NCBI RefSeq assembly: GCF_023715645.1
Contig: NZ_JAMBOP010000018.1
Coordinates: 26,797-90,796 of the forward strand
Direction: 5' to 3'
Length of the DNA stretch: 64,000 nt
Origin: Bacillus cytotoxicus
GTDB lineage: Bacteria; Bacillota; Bacilli; Bacillales; Bacillaceae_G
Shown here: positions 61,397-64,000 of the stretch, in pieces
Layout: the number at the start of each line of letters is the position of its first letter
How positions within the stretch are numbered: the first letter of the stretch is position 1
Notes under the pieces: generated by a model
Told to the model about the DNA's origin: nothing
Seen by the model: the letters and a program-made list of their open reading frames with translations, nothing else
Databases searched by the model: none
Made by a program: the position numbers and the translations under genes

Positions 61397-61424
61397 ATTC
61401 TATACAAAAAAAGAAGAAAGTCAA
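61397..61424 (-). promoter_or_regulatory. asnA promoter
   Basis: TTGACT, 16 bases, TAGAAT on the minus strand; transcription would start near 61390, at the T-box leader. Confidence 0.6.
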
Positions 61425-61476
61425 CTAAAAGTTTTAAAATATTTTTCAATTCTTTATTTTGCGTATTTACAAAATA

Positions 61477-61508
61477 AAGTGTGTCACACTTCAACAAATT
61501 ATACTGTC
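61477..61508 (+). promoter_or_regulatory. ECF41-like promoter and 15-bp palindrome
   Basis: TGTCACA (61482-61488), 16 bases, then TGTC (61505-61508) resembles the ECF41 consensus TGTCACA-N16-CGTC. The same place forms the perfect palindrome AAGTGTG-T-CACACTT (61477-61491), which could be an operator instead. Confidence 0.45.
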
Positions 61509-61542
61509 TTATTAGTACAGATAAAATGTAAGGAGGATCTTC

Positions 61543-62703
61543 ATGAGTAATGTAACAAATAAAGCTCCTGAATGGTTATATGTATTTGTATTTTGCACCG
61601 CTGGGATTAGTGTCGTTTCTCAAGGGTTCATCATGATTCCAATCGAAAGTCAACTTATATTCTATTTTCAAATCCCTAAAAATATTGCCTATCTCTCAGG
61701 CAGTATATTTTCCATTTTCTACGCCATTGGATTCTTAATTTTTGCTCCCCTTTCCAATCGATTTGGGAAGAAAACTATATTAGTTCTCGGTCTATTCGCT
61801 TTGTCCTTTTGTACGCTGACGATTAGCTTTTGCAAAATATACAACCTGGTTTTGTTCCTTAGAGCTTTGCAAGGACTAGTAGCAGCCACGTTTACACCTT
61901 TAGCACTTGCATATGCATTCGAATTGTTTATTCCAAAACGTCAAGGCTATGTTATCGGGATTTTAAGCACAGCGTTTACAATGTCTAGCCTATTAGGACA
62001 AATAGTCAGCAATTGGTTTATATCTCTATACGCTTTTCCTACTCTTTTTTATTTTTTCGCTTTCATTCATCTTTTATGTGCAATACTCTTATCTTTCATT
62101 CTCCCTGCATCTATCAAAGGTGATCGTCCAATATCTATCGCAAACTGGTTTGATATGTTTACATTATTTCGGAATCGCTACTTAGCAATTTGTTTTGCGA
62201 TTACCTTTACACAATTTCTTTCATTCGTTGCCATTTATAGTTCTTTACATCACTTATTGACCCAAATATATCACCTTACAAATCATGAAATTTTGCTCTT
62301 TCAATGCCTTGGCTTAATTGGAATGTCTATTTCACCTTTTATGAATAACTTTATTACACGTACTAAAGCTCCCAAAATGATTACATTAGGGCTTATTATC
62401 ACGTGTATAGGAGTACTTTTGTTCTTGAAATGGGATCGTATTTATTTTCTTTCTATCACGACAATCCTATTTCCGGCTGGAATTTCAATCGTACTACCTT
62501 CTAGTATTTTTCATATTGGACAAATAAGCGGAAGGAAAAAAGGAGTTGCAATGGCCCTTTATACATTTACTTTATTTTTAGGATCTAGTATCGGTCCATA
62601 TATTGGGACAAAAATGATGTTTAAATATGTCATTCTTACTATTTTCTCTATCTTACTCTTGGCTTTCCTAATGTCATTTTCTTTACGAAAAAATACAAGC
62701 TAA
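61543..62703 (+). CDS. MFS transporter
   Basis: 386 residues with 12 TM segments. LSNRFGKKTILVLGLF (motif A) and RALQGLVAATFTPLALAYAFELF (motif B region with Arg and Gln) suggest a drug:H+ antiporter of the DHA1 type; YVIGILSTAFTMSSLLGQI is the motif C position. AAGGAGGATC precedes the ATG. It lies between asnA and an ECF41 sigma factor and may be a target of the latter. Confidence 0.82.
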   Translation: MSNVTNKAPEWLYVFVFCTAGISVVSQGFIMIPIESQLIFYFQIPKNIAYLSGSIFSIFYAIGFLIFAPLSNRFGKKTILVLGLFALSFCTLTISFCKIYNLVLFLRALQGLVAATFTPLALAYAFELFIPKRQGYVIGILSTAFTMSSLLGQIVSNWFISLYAFPTLFYFFAFIHLLCAILLSFILPASIKGDRPISIANWFDMFTLFRNRYLAICFAITFTQFLSFVAIYSSLHHLLTQIYHLTNHEILLFQCLGLIGMSISPFMNNFITRTKAPKMITLGLIITCIGVLLFLKWDRIYFLSITTILFPAGISIVLPSSIFHIGQISGRKKGVAMALYTFTLFLGSSIGPYIGTKMMFKYVILTIFSILLLAFLMSFSLRKNTS

Positions 62704-62736
62704 TCAAAATGATTAGTTTGCAAATAATATAAATAT

Positions 62737-62777
62737 GAGTTGCTCTAACAGTCCTCTCACAACTTTTAGAACAACTC
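62737..62777. terminator. terminator between convergent genes
   Basis: GAGTTGCTCTAA pairs with TTAGAACAACTC. Confidence 0.65.
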
Positions 62778-62784
62778 TCCGCCT

Positions 62785-63681
62785 TTATTGTTGTATAATA
62801 ATGTGCCCCAGTTTATCAGGATTCACAACATAAAAAATTTGTTCAATCTGATTCGTATTTTGCTTCCAAGCGAAACTGAAAACACCGACAACCTCTTCAT
62901 CCTTTACTATAAGAACGCCTGGCTCATTGTTTACTATGACTGCCCGTGCTGTTTTTCCTGTGAAAAATTTTGTAGCAATTGCAGATAACAAACTTAGGAC
63001 ACGCTCTTTACTAAGAATTTGATTAATAGCTGTAGCGACGTTCCCTCCTCCATCTGCAATAAGCGTTACATCGCTAGTAAGAATTGCTGAAATTTCTTGA
63101 ACGTTTCCTCTCGATAAAGCTGAAATAAACTTATGAATTTGCTCTTGTTGAATTTCGTACGATGTAGAATTTTCATCAAAAGATACATTCATTTTCTTCT
63201 TCGCACGGCTAAACACTTTACGGCAATTCATCTCCGTTATATTGAGTAAGTCAGCGATTTCACTATGTTTTAAATCTAACGATTCTTTTAGGACATAAAC
63301 TGCTCGCTCTGTGGCCGAAAGTTTTTCCATAAGAACCACAAAAGTATAATATAATTGGTCATCTTGAATGATTTTCTCTGAAGGGTCCCATTTCGTGTCT
63401 TGTACAATTGGCTCTGGCAGCCACGTGCCAACATAAGTTTCTCTTTTTTTTCGGCTTGATTGCAATTCATTAATACAACGATTTACGACCATTCTACTTA
63501 CATACGACTTTATATTGTTAATATCAGTTAAATGAACCTCACTCATCTGTAGCTTTAGAAATGTATCTTGAACAATATCTTCAGCGTCACTTATCGATCC
63601 AAGCATTTTATAAGCAATAGCAATAAAATAAGCTTTGTACGTTACATACAATTCATTTATGTCTAAATGATTTTCTTTCAC
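62785..63681 (-). CDS. ECF41-type (SigJ-like) sigma factor with SnoaL-like C-terminal domain
   Basis: About 298 residues. Sigma region 2 (AYKMLGSISDAEDIVQDTFLKL), the linker hallmark WLPEP, sigma region 4 (LDLKHSEIADLLNITEMNCRKVFSRAKKKM) and a C-terminal SnoaL/NTF2-like domain with DGGGN. The last replaces a separate anti-sigma factor in ECF41 proteins. GTG 63681, preceded by GGAGG, gives the family length. No carboxymuconolactone decarboxylase or oxidoreductase target gene is adjacent; the convergent neighbour is an MFS pump. Confidence 0.85.
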   Translation of the reverse strand: MKENHLDINELYVTYKAYFIAIAYKMLGSISDAEDIVQDTFLKLQMSEVHLTDINNIKSYVSRMVVNRCINELQSSRKKRETYVGTWLPEPIVQDTKWDPSEKIIQDDQLYYTFVVLMEKLSATERAVYVLKESLDLKHSEIADLLNITEMNCRKVFSRAKKKMNVSFDENSTSYEIQQEQIHKFISALSRGNVQEISAILTSDVTLIADGGGNVATAINQILSKERVLSLLSAIATKFFTGKTARAVIVNNEPGVLIVKDEEVVGVFSFAWKQNTNQIEQIFYVVNPDKLGHIIIQQ

Positions 63682-63736
63682 CCTACCCCTCCTCGAAGTT
63701 AACTCACCCAAATTTTAACATGATATACAATCACAA

Positions 63737-63764
63737 ATACCCTAGAAAAAACTTTCTAGGGTAT
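63737..63764. terminator. perfect hairpin upstream of the ECF41 gene
   Basis: ATACCCTAGAAA pairs with TTTCTAGGGTAT. It probably ends transcription from outside. Confidence 0.6.
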
Positions 63765-63965
63765 ACCTATGTAAATTTCTCAAAAACATTTTTTGAAAAT
63801 AATATTTTTTAAAAATTACGAACTAAATAAATCTATTTTGATTTTCCAGATAGAAGTCACTGCTATGCATAACTATATATAACTGACTAGTTTCTTCATC
63901 TTCTGTGCTTACTCTCTCAAAATCTTGTCCATACTGTTTCCAAGGACAAGAAAAAGGAGCGGATT

Positions 63966-64000
63966 ATGAATGAAACGTTTAACGATTACAAATACACATG
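63966..64000 (+). CDS. start of a gene cut by the window end
   Basis: ATG at 63966 follows AAGGAG by six bases and the frame reads MNETFNDYKYT before the window ends. Too short to identify. Confidence 0.4.
   Translation, partial: MNETFNDYKYT

Noticed and set aside
63840-63930. Possible seventh bcr-like copy near the window end
   Set aside because: AAGTCACTGCTATGC and CTTCATCTT are loosely similar to copy D, but the GTGGCAG and GCTCTCG core is absent.
1-64000. CRISPR array, prophage or integrative element
   Set aside because: No regularly spaced repeats, no integrase, no phage structural genes and no tRNA attachment site were seen.

Overview
The window is chromosomal DNA of a Bacillus cereus-group bacterium (B. 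cereus, B. thuringiensis, B. anthracis and relatives). The evidence is low GC (about 35%), strong GGAGG-type ribosome-binding sites with frequent TTG and GTG starts, many transporters, a FusB-type EF-G-binding protein, a CD3324-family protein, an ECF41 sigma factor, a T-box asnA and dispersed repeats of the kind called bcr in this group. No tRNA, rRNA, CRISPR array or prophage was seen. It looks like ordinary core chromosome with patches of accessory and decaying DNA.

Layout. Bases 1-9.7 kb hold mtaD, a YunG-like protein, an alpha/beta hydrolase, a LigB-type dioxygenase, CapA, MsrA, a FusB-family protein, CD3324 and a MurJ-like flippase. Bases 9.9-15.5 kb hold a fosmidomycin-resistance-type MFS pump, a GNAT enzyme, the GTPase HflX with a long structured leader, and a PPK2 kinase. 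Bases 15.8-21.2 kb hold an ECF sigma/DUF4179 anti-sigma pair, a MarR-rhodanese-EVE operon and the potassium importer KimA. Bases 21.3-24.2 kb hold a NUDIX enzyme, a GC-rich and probably acquired beta-lactamase-fold hydrolase, and a DUF6366 protein. Bases 24.2-26.2 kb hold an FTR1 iron permease/lipoprotein operon behind a Fur box. Bases 26.4-39.5 kb are mosaic: gene relics, small membrane ORFs, GNAT, MFS, LLM flavoenzyme, YwqG, a 2H phosphoesterase, a LysR/MFS divergon and an isochorismatase-like hydrolase. Bases 39.5-46.3 kb hold a three-gene ABC-2 exporter operon, MntH and a complete IS1182-family insertion sequence. Bases 46.4-56.3 kb hold a large GH25 muramidase with GW-like repeats, an ArsR/MFS pair, PBP1A and a PepSY membrane protein. 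Bases 56.5-64 kb hold a BceAB-type exporter, asnA with its T-box leader, an MFS pump and an ECF41 sigma factor.

Most interesting points. (1) hflX is preceded by about 390 bases of leader containing a promoter, a short ORF with a strong Shine-Dalgarno and an Arg-Leu-Arg motif (the signature of macrolide-arrested leader peptides such as ErmDL), base pairing able to sequester the end of that ORF, and two intrinsic terminators. It reads as a ribosome-mediated attenuator for an antibiotic-inducible HflX. (2) Six copies of a dispersed structured repeat show paired base changes in a stem. Two copies are packaged between perfect 13-bp inverted repeats starting GTAA and flanked by perfect 8-bp target duplications, which is IS66-like. 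(3) An IS1182-family element sits exactly in the loop of the terminator hairpin of the muramidase gene. (4) The MFS gene next to the ECF41 sigma factor has an ECF41-like promoter (TGTCACA, 16 bases, TGTC).

All calls are from reading the sequence; no database search was run. Starts were moved to internal ATG/GTG/TTG codons wherever a Shine-Dalgarno clearly favoured them.
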